Shown: one piece after another, positions 17,916 to 25,878 of the stretch
How positions within the stretch are numbered: the stretch's first letter is position 1
Layout of the letters: every line of letters begins with the position of its first letter
Assembly: GCA_963631545.1 (NCBI GenBank)
Contig: CAVGRN010000002.1
Coordinates: 22,103 to 86,102, forward strand
DNA from: UBA1181 sp963631545
GTDB lineage: Bacteria; Bacteroidota; Bacteroidia; Bacteroidales; Paludibacteraceae
Direction: 5' to 3'
DNA length: 64,000 nucleotides
Notes under the pieces: generated by a model
What the model was told of the DNA's origin: nothing
Databases searched by the model: none
The model's input: the letters and a program-made list of their open reading frames with translations, nothing else
Translations under genes and position numbers: made by a program

Positions 17916-17937
17916 CGATGTATTCTGATGAGAAGCA

Positions 17938-18714
17938 ATGATGAAAAGACGTTTTACGACGGTAATCAACCCGAACTTCAGTTTCCTGTCCTCGTTTGTG
18001 GAGAGTGTCCCCGGCATTTTCGACCACGAGGGCGAAGTGGTATACAAAGCAAGAAACGAGATAAAGACCTACCAGCGCGACGGACTGACACTGAACGTGA
18101 AATCGTATAAAATTCCCATTTTCATCAACAAAATCGCCTATTCGCTACTCCGCCCCACCAAGGCGAGGCGCGCCTACGAATATGCGCTGAAGCTCATCTC
18201 GCTTGGCGTGGAAACACCCGAGCCAGTGGCATACATCGAGGAGCGGCGGCACGGATTGCTCTACCACTCCTACTTCATCAGTCTGCACACGCCGCTGCAG
18301 GGCAACCTCCGCATTTTCTCCGATGAAAACGTGAAATTTGACGATGTGCGCGACCTCGCCATCGCCTTTGGGCGGTACACCGCCGCGCTGCACGAGAAAG
18401 GGGTGCTGCATGTCGACTATTCGCCGGGAAACATCCTATACCAGAAAAACCCCGATGAAACCTACCGTTTTTCGTTGATAGACATCAACCGGATGAAGTT
18501 TCCGAAAGAGATTGATATGCGCATGGGCTGCCAAAACTTCTGCCGCCTCTATGCCGGCGACGAGTTTTTCGAAACCGTCGGGAAGGCATACGCCGCCGCA
18601 AGAGGATTCGACGAGAAGAAGTGCATCTCCCTCATTATGGAATATCGCAACAAAGAATGGGAAAAGCGCGAACGCAAATACCGCATAAAAAAACGGATGG
18701 GGAAGGCGGAGTAA
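17938..18714 (+). CDS. Lipopolysaccharide (Kdo/WaaP-family) kinase-like protein
   Basis: 258-residue protein kinase-fold enzyme of the WaaP/KdkA group that phosphorylates Kdo or heptose in the lipid A core. Seen: a nucleotide-binding N-lobe (VVYKARNEIKTYQRDG, LNVKSYKIP with the probable ATP Lys), the catalytic loop LHEKGVLHVDYSPGNILY (HxD...N) near residues 152-169, and the metal-site SLIDINRMKF near 181-190. Cytoplasmic face of the inner membrane expected. A second ATG follows directly. kdsA at 50 kb supplies Kdo in the same pathway. Convergent with the next gene, two bases apart. Confidence 0.8.
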   Translation: MMKRRFTTVINPNFSFLSSFVESVPGIFDHEGEVVYKARNEIKTYQRDGLTLNVKSYKIPIFINKIAYSLLRPTKARRAYEYALKLISLGVETPEPVAYIEERRHGLLYHSYFISLHTPLQGNLRIFSDENVKFDDVRDLAIAFGRYTAALHEKGVLHVDYSPGNILYQKNPDETYRFSLIDINRMKFPKEIDMRMGCQNFCRLYAGDEFFETVGKAYAAARGFDEKKCISLIMEYRNKEWEKRERKYRIKKRMGKAE

Positions 18715-18715
18715 A

Positions 18716-19045
18716 TCATACCCTAAGAAACCTTCTCCAAGCAAACACCCTCCGCTGCTTCAAATAGTCCAAGTCTCGCTGGAAAGCATACGCCTCGCGC
18801 TCGAAGGAGATAGCGCGGTAGGCTTTCATAAAATTGCGGTAATACGCCAACTTGACGAGCCACTCCGCCAAATAGAAAAGGTAGAAAAAGACGAAAAGCA
18901 TCTCGAGCATCTGGCGCGTGTGGATGCGCTCGTGGTTGATGTCGACCTTGTCGAGGCGGCATTCCTTACGGGCAAAGACAACCCCGAAGAGGTTGATGGC
19001 TGAAAACCCCTTAATCGGCAATATCCTATTGTAAATCGGTCTCAC
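18716..19045 (-). CDS. Conserved small protein with a HExxH-like motif
   Basis: 109 residues, starting at GTG 19045 (MRPIYN); no better ATG exists before residue 46. It has INHERIHTRQM near residues 37-47, close to the HExxH zinc-peptidase pattern but with His-Glu-Arg-Ile-His followed by Thr, and then a hydrophobic segment MLFVFFYLFYLAEWLVKL and a basic C-terminus. Such short M56-peptidase-like proteins occur in Bacteroidetes without known function. Activity is unproven because no third zinc ligand can be picked out with confidence. Confidence 0.65.
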   Translation of the reverse strand: MRPIYNRILPIKGFSAINLFGVVFARKECRLDKVDINHERIHTRQMLEMLFVFFYLFYLAEWLVKLAYYRNFMKAYRAISFEREAYAFQRDLDYLKQRRVFAWRRFLRV

Positions 19046-19072
19046 GATGTAAAATTACAACAAAGAAAATTC

Positions 19073-19080
19073 TACCTTTG
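19073..19080 (+). promoter_or_regulatory. Putative -7 box for mnmG-uvrC-dtd-U32
   Basis: TACCTTTG matches TAnnTTTG, 84 bases upstream of mnmG. Confidence 0.5.
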
Positions 19081-19163
19081 CAGATTGTGAATAAAATGTT
19101 GAAAAGATGTTCGCAAGTGTTTGATAACTTGTTGAATGTAACTCCACGTTAAACGGAAAAAAG

Positions 19164-21050
19164 ATGAAATTCGACTACGACGTGATTGTGATTGGAGCAG
19201 GACACGCTGGCTGTGAGGCAGCAGCGGCAGCAGCTCGTATGGGTTCGCAGACGCTCTTGATCACTATGGACATGCACAAAATTGCGCAGATGAGTTGCAA
19301 CCCCGCAGTTGGCGGTATTGCAAAAGGACAAATTGTTAGAGAGATTGACGCTTTAGGCGGAATGAGCGGTATCGTTACCGACTTGACTGCCATTCAATAC
19401 AAAATGCTCAACCGCTCGAAAGGTCCCGCAATGTGGAGTCCACGTTCGCAAGCCGACAGACAGAAATACAGCGAAAAATGGCGTTCCATCCTCGAGAATA
19501 TGGAGAACCTCAGTATGTGGCAAGACTCTGCTGTTCAGTTCGTAATCTCCGATGAAAACGGCAAAAAATCTGTTACTGGTGTGAAAACTGCCATGGGCGC
19601 AACCTTTACTGCTAAGTCTGTCGTCATCACCACGGGTACTTTCCTTTCTGGCTTGATTCACTGTGGAAGAACACAAATCCACGCAGGTCGTATTTCAGAA
19701 CCCGCATCTTACGGATTGACAGAGCAACTGAAAGATCTTGGCATAACAACTGGCAGAATGAAGACGGGAACTCCCGTCAGAATCGACGGCAGAACCATCG
19801 ATTTCTCCGTTATGACCGAGCAAGTTGGTGAAGATGATTTTCATAAATTCTCGTTTTTGGATTTCAAACCTCGTCCACTTCAACAGAAGAGTTGCTTCAT
19901 CACCTACACGAATGAGCAAACCCATGAAATTTTGCGTGCAGGTTTGCCTGATTCTCCCCTTTTCAACGGACAAATCACGAGTATCGGTCCACGTTACTGT
20001 CCGAGCATCGAGACAAAAATCGTAACCTTTGCAGGCAAAGATCGTCATCAACTTTTCTTGGAGCCAGAAGGGGAAACGACGCAAGAGTATTACCTCAATG
20101 GCTTTTCATCTTCACTTCCTTTAGATGTTCAAGTCAACGCTTTGAAGACCATCAAGGGATTGGAGAATGCCAACATCTATCGTCCAGGCTACGCAATCGA
20201 ATATGATTATTTCGACCCAACACAATTAAAACACTCGTTGGAATCGAAGATTATTGGCAACCTTTTCTTTGCTGGGCAAGTCAACGGAACGACTGGTTAC
20301 GAAGAGGCAGCAGGTCAAGGACTCATCGCCGGTATCAACGCACACATCAACTGCAATGGAGGCGAGCCATTTACCTTAGGAAGAGATGAAGCCTACATTG
20401 GTGTATTAATTGATGATTTAGTAACAAAAGGTGTAGACGAACCATATAGAATGTTTACATCTCGTGCAGAATATAGAATTTTGTTAAGGCAAGACGATGC
20501 CGATGCTCGTCTGACTCCAAAAGGCTATGAAATTGGTTTAGCAACCAAAGAACGCTACGATTTATACAAGTCGAAAGAGGCTGAAATCAATCGTTTGACA
20601 GAGTTTGTAGAAAACTACCCTATCAAGATTTCGCACATCAACCAATTTTTGGTGGAGCAAGGCACGAGCGAGTTGAAAAACGGTTGCAAATTGGTAGACC
20701 TCATCACCCGTCCACAACTCAACATTCAACTTCTTTCTGAAGGAATTGATGCGTTGAAAACGGCAATTAATGAAATTCCGAACCGCAAAGAAGAGATTGT
20801 GGAAGCCACTGAAATCAAGATTAAATACAAAGGCTACATTGAGCGTGAAACGATGATTGCCAACAAACTTCATCGATTAGAGAATATCAAGATCAAGGGT
20901 AAATTTGACTACTCAACGATTCACTCTCTTTCGACCGAGGCAAGACAAAAACTCACGAAGATTGACCCAGAGACGATTGGTCAAGCCAGCCGTATCTCTG
21001 GAATTTCACCAAGCGACATCAACATATTGCTCATACTTTTAGGAAGGTAA
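19164..21050 (+). CDS. mnmG: tRNA uridine-5-carboxymethylaminomethyl modification enzyme MnmG (GidA)
   Basis: 628-residue FAD protein that, with MnmE, modifies the wobble uridine of certain tRNAs. Features: FAD motif VIGAGHAGCEAAAAAARMG near residues 10-28, the MSCNPAVGGIAKGQ signature, the second signature GPRYCPSIETKIVTF, the GTTGYEEAAGQGLIAG motif, and the C-terminal tRNA/MnmE-binding end ASRISGISPSDINILL. Length typical. First gene of a tight cluster with uvrC, dtd and a U32 peptidase. mnmG lies near the origin in many bacteria, which fits the parS-like sites 3.6 kb downstream. Confidence 0.97.
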   Translation: MKFDYDVIVIGAGHAGCEAAAAAARMGSQTLLITMDMHKIAQMSCNPAVGGIAKGQIVREIDALGGMSGIVTDLTAIQYKMLNRSKGPAMWSPRSQADRQKYSEKWRSILENMENLSMWQDSAVQFVISDENGKKSVTGVKTAMGATFTAKSVVITTGTFLSGLIHCGRTQIHAGRISEPASYGLTEQLKDLGITTGRMKTGTPVRIDGRTIDFSVMTEQVGEDDFHKFSFLDFKPRPLQQKSCFITYTNEQTHEILRAGLPDSPLFNGQITSIGPRYCPSIETKIVTFAGKDRHQLFLEPEGETTQEYYLNGFSSSLPLDVQVNALKTIKGLENANIYRPGYAIEYDYFDPTQLKHSLESKIIGNLFFAGQVNGTTGYEEAAGQGLIAGINAHINCNGGEPFTLGRDEAYIGVLIDDLVTKGVDEPYRMFTSRAEYRILLRQDDADARLTPKGYEIGLATKERYDLYKSKEAEINRLTEFVENYPIKISHINQFLVEQGTSELKNGCKLVDLITRPQLNIQLLSEGIDALKTAINEIPNRKEEIVEATEIKIKYKGYIERETMIANKLHRLENIKIKGKFDYSTIHSLSTEARQKLTKIDPETIGQASRISGISPSDINILLILLGR

Positions 21051-21056
21051 TTTGCC

Positions 21057-22922
21057 ATGGAAAAGGAGGTTTCTCATCTTAAGCAGATTGTATTGTCATT
21101 GCCAGACAAACCTGGCGTGTATCAATATCTGAATGACAAAGGTGAGATAATCTACGTTGGAAAGGCAAAAAAATTGAAACGTAGAGTCTCCTCCTATTTC
21201 AATAAAGAGCAGCAAAGCATCAAGACACGCGTCTTGGTGAAGCAGATAGCAGACATCAAATACATCGTTGTAGCGAGCGAGCAAGATGCACTTTTGTTAG
21301 AAAACAGTCTGATAAAAAAGCATCAACCTCGCTATAATATTTTGTTGAAAGACGACAAAACCTACCCTTCCATCTGCATCAAAAACGAATATTTTCCACG
21401 AGTTTTCAAGACCAGAAATATCGTGAAAGATGGTTCGAAATACTTTGGACCTTACACCTATCTGCCCGCTTTGCACACCATTTTGGAGTTAATCGAGCAA
21501 CTTTATCCTCTTCGCAACTGCAAATTGAATCTCACTCCAGAGGTTATCAATCAAGGAAAATACAAAGTGTGCTTACAGTATCACATCAAAAAGTGCAAAG
21601 GTTGTTGCGAAGGACTGCAATCGTTGGAAGAATACAATAAAAACATCAGTGAGATAAAGCAGATTTTAAAGGGTGAAATCGGAGAAATTGAGAAAAACTT
21701 AGAGCAAGAAATGCTTCGATTGGCAGACGAGATGAAATTTGAAGAGGCTCAAGTTTTGAAAAACAAATTGGACATTTTAGCCCAATATCACTCTCGTTCT
21801 ACCATCGTCAATCCGATGCTCACCAACATCGATACTTTTGCCATTGAAATTGACGAAAATGACGCTTTCATCAACTTTTTGAAGGTTACCAACGGCACCA
21901 TCACACAAGCCTACACGTTGGAATACAAGATACGAACAGACGAAGAAAAGGAGGAAATTTTAGCCTCTGCTATCACGGAGTTGCGCAGTCGTTTTCACAG
22001 TTTATCCCGTGAGATATTAGTTCCATTCGAGATTGGTTATGAGTTGGACAACGTTACCATTACCGTTCCTCAGCGAGGCGATAAGAAAAAACTGTTAGAC
22101 CTTTCCATTCAGAATGTGAAGCAATACAGGTTCGATCGCATGAAGCAGATGGAAAAATTCAACCCTGAACAACGTGCGACGAAACTTTTGAAGACAGTTC
22201 AAAATCTTTTGAAACTACCCCAATTGCCCGTTCAAATCGAATGTTTTGACAACTCCAACATACAAGGAAGCGACGCTGTGGCAGCATGTGTGGTTTACAA
22301 AATGGCGAAACCATCGAAGAATGATTATCGGAAATACAACATCAAAACGGTAGTTGGACCAGACGATTACGCTTCTATGAAAGAGGTGGTTCGTCGCCGT
22401 TACACCCGATTGATTGAAGAGCAGTCTCCCCTACCACAGTTGGTGATTGCCGATGGTGGAATCGGACAGATGGAAGTAATTCGAGAGGTGATACAAGACG
22501 AGTTACACCTTGACATTGCAATAGCGGGATTAGCGAAGAACGATAAGCACCGCACAAAAGAGTTGCTTTTTGGCTTTCCGCCACAAGTTGTAGGCTTAGA
22601 TCCAACCGATGAAATTTTTCGTTTTTTTGGATCTATCCAAGACGAAGTACACCGCTTTGCTATCAAATTTCACCGAGAGAAGCGAAGCAAAAATCAGATA
22701 AAAACGGAGTTAGACATCAAAGGCATTGGCTTAAAAACGCAGGAAAAACTTTTGAAAGAGTTTAAGAGTGTGAAGCGAGTGAAAGAAGCCAGTCTGACAG
22801 ACTTAGAAAATTGCGTTGGAAAAGACAAAGCCAACACAGTATACAAGCATTTTCACGATACAGAAAATAGTGCAGAAAAGATTGAAAATGCCGATGGAAC
22901 CGCAAAATCAGATAAGGAATAA
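21057..22922 (+). CDS. uvrC: Excinuclease ABC subunit C
   Basis: 621-residue nuclease that makes both incisions in nucleotide-excision repair with UvrAB. Domains: GIY-YIG (PGVYQYLNDKGEIIYVGKAK near residues 20-39), Cys cluster in between (KCKGCCEGL), a UVR motif (DEMKFEEAQVLKNKLDIL) near 220, an RNase-H-like endonuclease domain (IECFDNSNIQGSDAVA near 395-410), and a C-terminal helix-hairpin-helix (IKGIGLKTQEKLLKEF). Starts six bases after mnmG and ends three bases before dtd. Confidence 0.97.
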   Translation: MEKEVSHLKQIVLSLPDKPGVYQYLNDKGEIIYVGKAKKLKRRVSSYFNKEQQSIKTRVLVKQIADIKYIVVASEQDALLLENSLIKKHQPRYNILLKDDKTYPSICIKNEYFPRVFKTRNIVKDGSKYFGPYTYLPALHTILELIEQLYPLRNCKLNLTPEVINQGKYKVCLQYHIKKCKGCCEGLQSLEEYNKNISEIKQILKGEIGEIEKNLEQEMLRLADEMKFEEAQVLKNKLDILAQYHSRSTIVNPMLTNIDTFAIEIDENDAFINFLKVTNGTITQAYTLEYKIRTDEEKEEILASAITELRSRFHSLSREILVPFEIGYELDNVTITVPQRGDKKKLLDLSIQNVKQYRFDRMKQMEKFNPEQRATKLLKTVQNLLKLPQLPVQIECFDNSNIQGSDAVAACVVYKMAKPSKNDYRKYNIKTVVGPDDYASMKEVVRRRYTRLIEEQSPLPQLVIADGGIGQMEVIREVIQDELHLDIAIAGLAKNDKHRTKELLFGFPPQVVGLDPTDEIFRFFGSIQDEVHRFAIKFHREKRSKNQIKTELDIKGIGLKTQEKLLKEFKSVKRVKEASLTDLENCVGKDKANTVYKHFHDTENSAEKIENADGTAKSDKE

Positions 22923-22925
22923 GAT

Positions 22926-23378
22926 ATGAGAATGTTAATTCAAAAAGTGACGGAAGCCTCTGTTACGATAGAGGGAAAATTGAAGTCCGCCATAGGCAAA
23001 GGACTGTTGGTGTTGGTAGGTGTTGAAGACAGAGATACCGACGCAGACATTGATTGGTTGGCAGGCAAGTTGGTGAACATTCGCATATTTGACGATGAAA
23101 ACGGCGTGATGAACAAATCTGTGATAGATGAAGACGGAGAGATTCTCGTCGTCAGTCAATTCACATTGCAAGCGCAAACGAAGAAAGGCAACCGTCCTTC
23201 GTACATCAAAGCCTCAAAGCCAGAATTTGCCAAACCTATGTACGAGAAGTTTTGCGCCAAAGTCAGTGAACTTTTAGGCAAGGAGGTGCAGACTGGACAA
23301 TTCCAAGCCTATATGGAAGTGAAGTTGATCAATGACGGACCAACCACAATATGGATAGATTCACAGAATAGAGAATAA
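22926..23378 (+). CDS. dtd: D-aminoacyl-tRNA deacylase
   Basis: 150-residue proofreading enzyme that removes D-amino acids from tRNA. The hallmark SQFTLQAQTKKGNRPSY near residues 77-93 is intact. The second active-site motif reads NDGPTTIWID rather than the commoner GPVT, a mild substitution. Cotranscribed with uvrC. Confidence 0.95.
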   Translation: MRMLIQKVTEASVTIEGKLKSAIGKGLLVLVGVEDRDTDADIDWLAGKLVNIRIFDDENGVMNKSVIDEDGEILVVSQFTLQAQTKKGNRPSYIKASKPEFAKPMYEKFCAKVSELLGKEVQTGQFQAYMEVKLINDGPTTIWIDSQNRE

Positions 23379-23402
23379 CGAATAAAAGACAAAATCCAAT
23401 AT

Positions 23403-24671
23403 ATGAATTATCAAAGAGAAGATTTTGAGATAATGGCGCCAGTAGGCTCGTACGAGAGTTTGATGGCAGCTATACAAGCGGGAGCAAATTCTGTCTATTT
23501 TGGAATAGACAAGTTGAATATGCGTTCACGTTCTGCGAGCAATTTCAGCACGGACGACTTGCGAGAGATTGTCAAAATTTGCAAAGATCATAACATCAAG
23601 AGTTATTTGACGGTGAATGTAGTAACCTACAATGACGATTTAGACTTGATGCACGAGATTGTTGACACAGCAAAAGAGGTTGGCGTAAGTGCCATAATCG
23701 CCGCTGATATGGCAGTTGTTTTGTATGCCTATAATCAAGGTGTTGAAGTTCACCTTTCCACGCAGTTGAACATTGCTAACATTGAGGCACTAAAGTTTTA
23801 CGCACAATATGCTGATGTAGCTGTTTTGGCTCGTGAGTGCAATATGGATCAAGTAGCACAGATTTGGAAAGGCATCCAAGAGCAGAACATTCGTGGTCCA
23901 AAAGGTGATTTGGTGAAGATTGAAATGTTCTGTCACGGAGCGTTATGTATGGCAGTTTCCGGTAAATGCTATTTGAGTCTGCACGAATTGAATGCTTCAG
24001 CCAATCGTGGAGCGTGTTATCAGGTTTGTCGCCACGGCTATAGACTGATTGATGACGAGCGAGACATTGAAATCAAAGTAGACAATCAATATTTGCTTTC
24101 ACCCAAAGACTTGAAGACGATTCATTTTATGAATAAGATGATGGATGCTGGTGTACGAGTTTTCAAGATTGAGGGAAGAGCAAGAGGTCCAGAATATGTC
24201 AAAACGGTAGTGAGTTGTTACAATGAGGCTATACTTTCTTACATTGATGGCACATTCACAGAGGAGAAGATACAGCAATGGGACGAGCGATTGAAGACTG
24301 TTTTCAATCGTGGTTTTTGGAATGGATATTATTTAGGTCAGCGTTTAGGCGAATGGAGTGCGACCTACGGATCAGAAGCCACAAAGCGCAAAGTCTACGT
24401 TGGCAAAGGAATGAAGTACTATTCTAAATTAGGTGTTGCAGAGTTCTTAGTAGAAACAAAATACGGAGTGAATGTTGGAGACGATTTGATAATCACTGGT
24501 CCGACAACAGGCGTAATAGAGTTAAAAGCAGATGAAATTCAAGTAGACTGCAAGCCAGCACAATCTTGTGAGAGAGGCAATTTATTCTCTATCAAAGTTT
24601 CAGAAAAGATTCGTCCGTCTGACAAACTTTACAAAATAGTAGATGCTTCAGAAGTTCCGAATAATCAATAG
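23403..24671 (+). CDS. Peptidase U32-family protein (TrhP-like, probable tRNA hydroxylation)
   Basis: 422 residues of the U32 family. The family signature is in the SANRGACYQVCRHGYR segment near residues 198-213, with Cys residues that in TrhP/RlhA-type members take part in iron-sulfur binding; GHGALCMAVSGKCY-like text (CHGALCMAVSGKCYLS) adds more conserved Cys. The C-terminus carries the small beta-barrel typical of the prephenate-dependent tRNA 5-hydroxyuridine enzymes. Despite the name, family members studied modify RNA rather than cut collagen. Fourth gene of the mnmG cluster, which is otherwise devoted to tRNA and repair. Confidence 0.85.
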   Translation: MNYQREDFEIMAPVGSYESLMAAIQAGANSVYFGIDKLNMRSRSASNFSTDDLREIVKICKDHNIKSYLTVNVVTYNDDLDLMHEIVDTAKEVGVSAIIAADMAVVLYAYNQGVEVHLSTQLNIANIEALKFYAQYADVAVLARECNMDQVAQIWKGIQEQNIRGPKGDLVKIEMFCHGALCMAVSGKCYLSLHELNASANRGACYQVCRHGYRLIDDERDIEIKVDNQYLLSPKDLKTIHFMNKMMDAGVRVFKIEGRARGPEYVKTVVSCYNEAILSYIDGTFTEEKIQQWDERLKTVFNRGFWNGYYLGQRLGEWSATYGSEATKRKVYVGKGMKYYSKLGVAEFLVETKYGVNVGDDLIITGPTTGVIELKADEIQVDCKPAQSCERGNLFSIKVSEKIRPSDKLYKIVDASEVPNNQ

Positions 24672-24674
24672 CAG

Positions 24675-24690
24675 TGTTCCACGTGGAACA
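24675..24690. other. parS-like palindrome 1
   Basis: Perfect 16-bp palindrome TGTTCCACGTGGAACA, close to the ParB-binding consensus TGTTTCACGTGAAACA. Four bases after the U32 gene. Confidence 0.82.
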
Positions 24691-24733
24691 TTTTACGATT
24701 TCATCGGAGATTTATAATAAGATAACACTATAA

Positions 24734-24749
24734 TGTTCCACGTGGAACA
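24734..24749. other. parS-like palindrome 2
   Basis: Identical 16-bp palindrome, 59 bases from the first, both in the short gap before dus. Confidence 0.82.
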
Positions 24750-24788
24750 CTCCCCTATTTTCAAAACTAACTCCATTAAAATAAGAAT

Positions 24789-25775
24789 ATGAAAATAAGA
24801 GATATAGAATTTGGAGAATATCCGCTATTTCTTGCACCTATGGAAGATGTAACTGATATGTCTTTCAGAACACTTTGCAAGAGTTTTGGTGCAGATATGG
24901 TCTACTCTGAATTCATTTCAGCTGATGCATTAATCAGAGATGTTGAAAGCACAAAGCGGAAACTTACTATAAATGATATTGAGCGACCAGTAGCCATTCA
25001 ACTCTATGGTAGAGATGTAGAACCCATCCGAGATGCAGCCATTATTGCAGAAGAAGCCAATCCAGATATAATAGATTTGAACTTTGGTTGTCCTGTAAAA
25101 AAAGTGGCAGGAAAAGGAGGAGGTGCAGGATTATTGAAAGATATACCAAAAATGCTTGAAATCATCAAAGCCGTAGTCAATGCTGTGAAAAAGCCTGTAA
25201 CTGTAAAAACTCGTTTAGGATGGGATAATGAGAGCAAAATCATCACGACCTTAGCAGAGCAAATACAAGATTGCGGTGCAGAAGCATTAGCCATTCACGG
25301 AAGAACAAGAGCACAAATGTACACTGGTGAGGCAGACTGGACATTGATTGGAGAGGTTAAAAAGAATCCAAGAATCAAAATTCCAATTATAGGCAATGGA
25401 GATGTAACAACACCTGAGCGTGCAAAACAATGTTTTGACGAATATGGGGTTGACGCAGTGATGATAGGCAGAGGAAGTTTTGGTCGCCCATGGATATTTG
25501 AAGACATTAAGCACTATCTTAAAACAGGTGAAAAATTAGAGCAAAGAGAAATCGGCTATTACATAGATATTCTCAAAAAATACGTTGAGCAGAATATTGC
25601 CAGCATTGATGAGCAACGAGGCATACTACACTCACGCAGACATTTAGCAGCCTCCCCTATTTTCAAAAATATTGACAATTTCAGACAAACAAAAATTGCA
25701 ATGCTTCGTGCCAACACCAAAGAAGAATTGTTTGCTATTTTGGATGAAGTGGCAGAAAGACTAAGTACAAAATAA
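24789..25775 (+). CDS. dus: tRNA-dihydrouridine synthase
   Basis: 328-residue FMN enzyme that reduces uridine to dihydrouridine in tRNA. Seen: LAPMEDVTDMSFRTL at residues 14-28, the catalytic Cys in LNFGCPVKKVAGKGGGAGLL near 98, TVKTRLGWD, AIHGRTRAQMYTG, and IGNGDVTTPE plus MIGRGSFGRPW for FMN phosphate binding. DusB-like by length and motifs. It is flanked on both sides by parS-like sites. Confidence 0.95.
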   Translation: MKIRDIEFGEYPLFLAPMEDVTDMSFRTLCKSFGADMVYSEFISADALIRDVESTKRKLTINDIERPVAIQLYGRDVEPIRDAAIIAEEANPDIIDLNFGCPVKKVAGKGGGAGLLKDIPKMLEIIKAVVNAVKKPVTVKTRLGWDNESKIITTLAEQIQDCGAEALAIHGRTRAQMYTGEADWTLIGEVKKNPRIKIPIIGNGDVTTPERAKQCFDEYGVDAVMIGRGSFGRPWIFEDIKHYLKTGEKLEQREIGYYIDILKKYVEQNIASIDEQRGILHSRRHLAASPIFKNIDNFRQTKIAMLRANTKEELFAILDEVAERLSTK

Positions 25776-25796
25776 AATTTGACTTTTAACGTAGGG

Positions 25797-25812
25797 TGTT
25801 CCACGTGGAACA
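25797..25812. other. parS-like palindrome 3
   Basis: Third identical copy of the 16-bp palindrome, 22 bases after dus and before its terminator. Antisense open frames starting MFHVEH over such sites are a by-product of the palindrome. Confidence 0.82.
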
Positions 25813-25825
25813 ATAAGACAAAATT

Positions 25826-25862
25826 AAAAGACGCTCACAAATAACGATTGCGAGCGTCTTTA
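25826..25862. terminator. Bidirectional terminator between dus and polA
   Basis: AAAGACGCTC (25827-25836) pairs perfectly with GAGCGTCTTT (25852-25861); T/A-rich flanks on both sides suit convergent genes. Confidence 0.8.
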
Positions 25863-25878
25863 CTTTAATTTTATTTGC

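Larger units (their letters stand above)
17328..17937. other. 610-base gap with two gene relics
   Basis: No intact gene. From left to right: about 300 bases of AT-rich sequence that is probably the 5' leader and promoter region of gene A, a 3' relic of a gene-A-type lectin module (17636-17731), a C-terminal relic resembling a glycosyltransferase (17772-17858), and a TATATTTG -7 box (17908-17915) for the Kdo-kinase-like gene. Confidence 0.65.

Noticed and set aside
25559..25813. Antisense open frame starting MFHVEH
   Set aside because: Its start is created by the parS-like palindrome, and it overlaps dus throughout.
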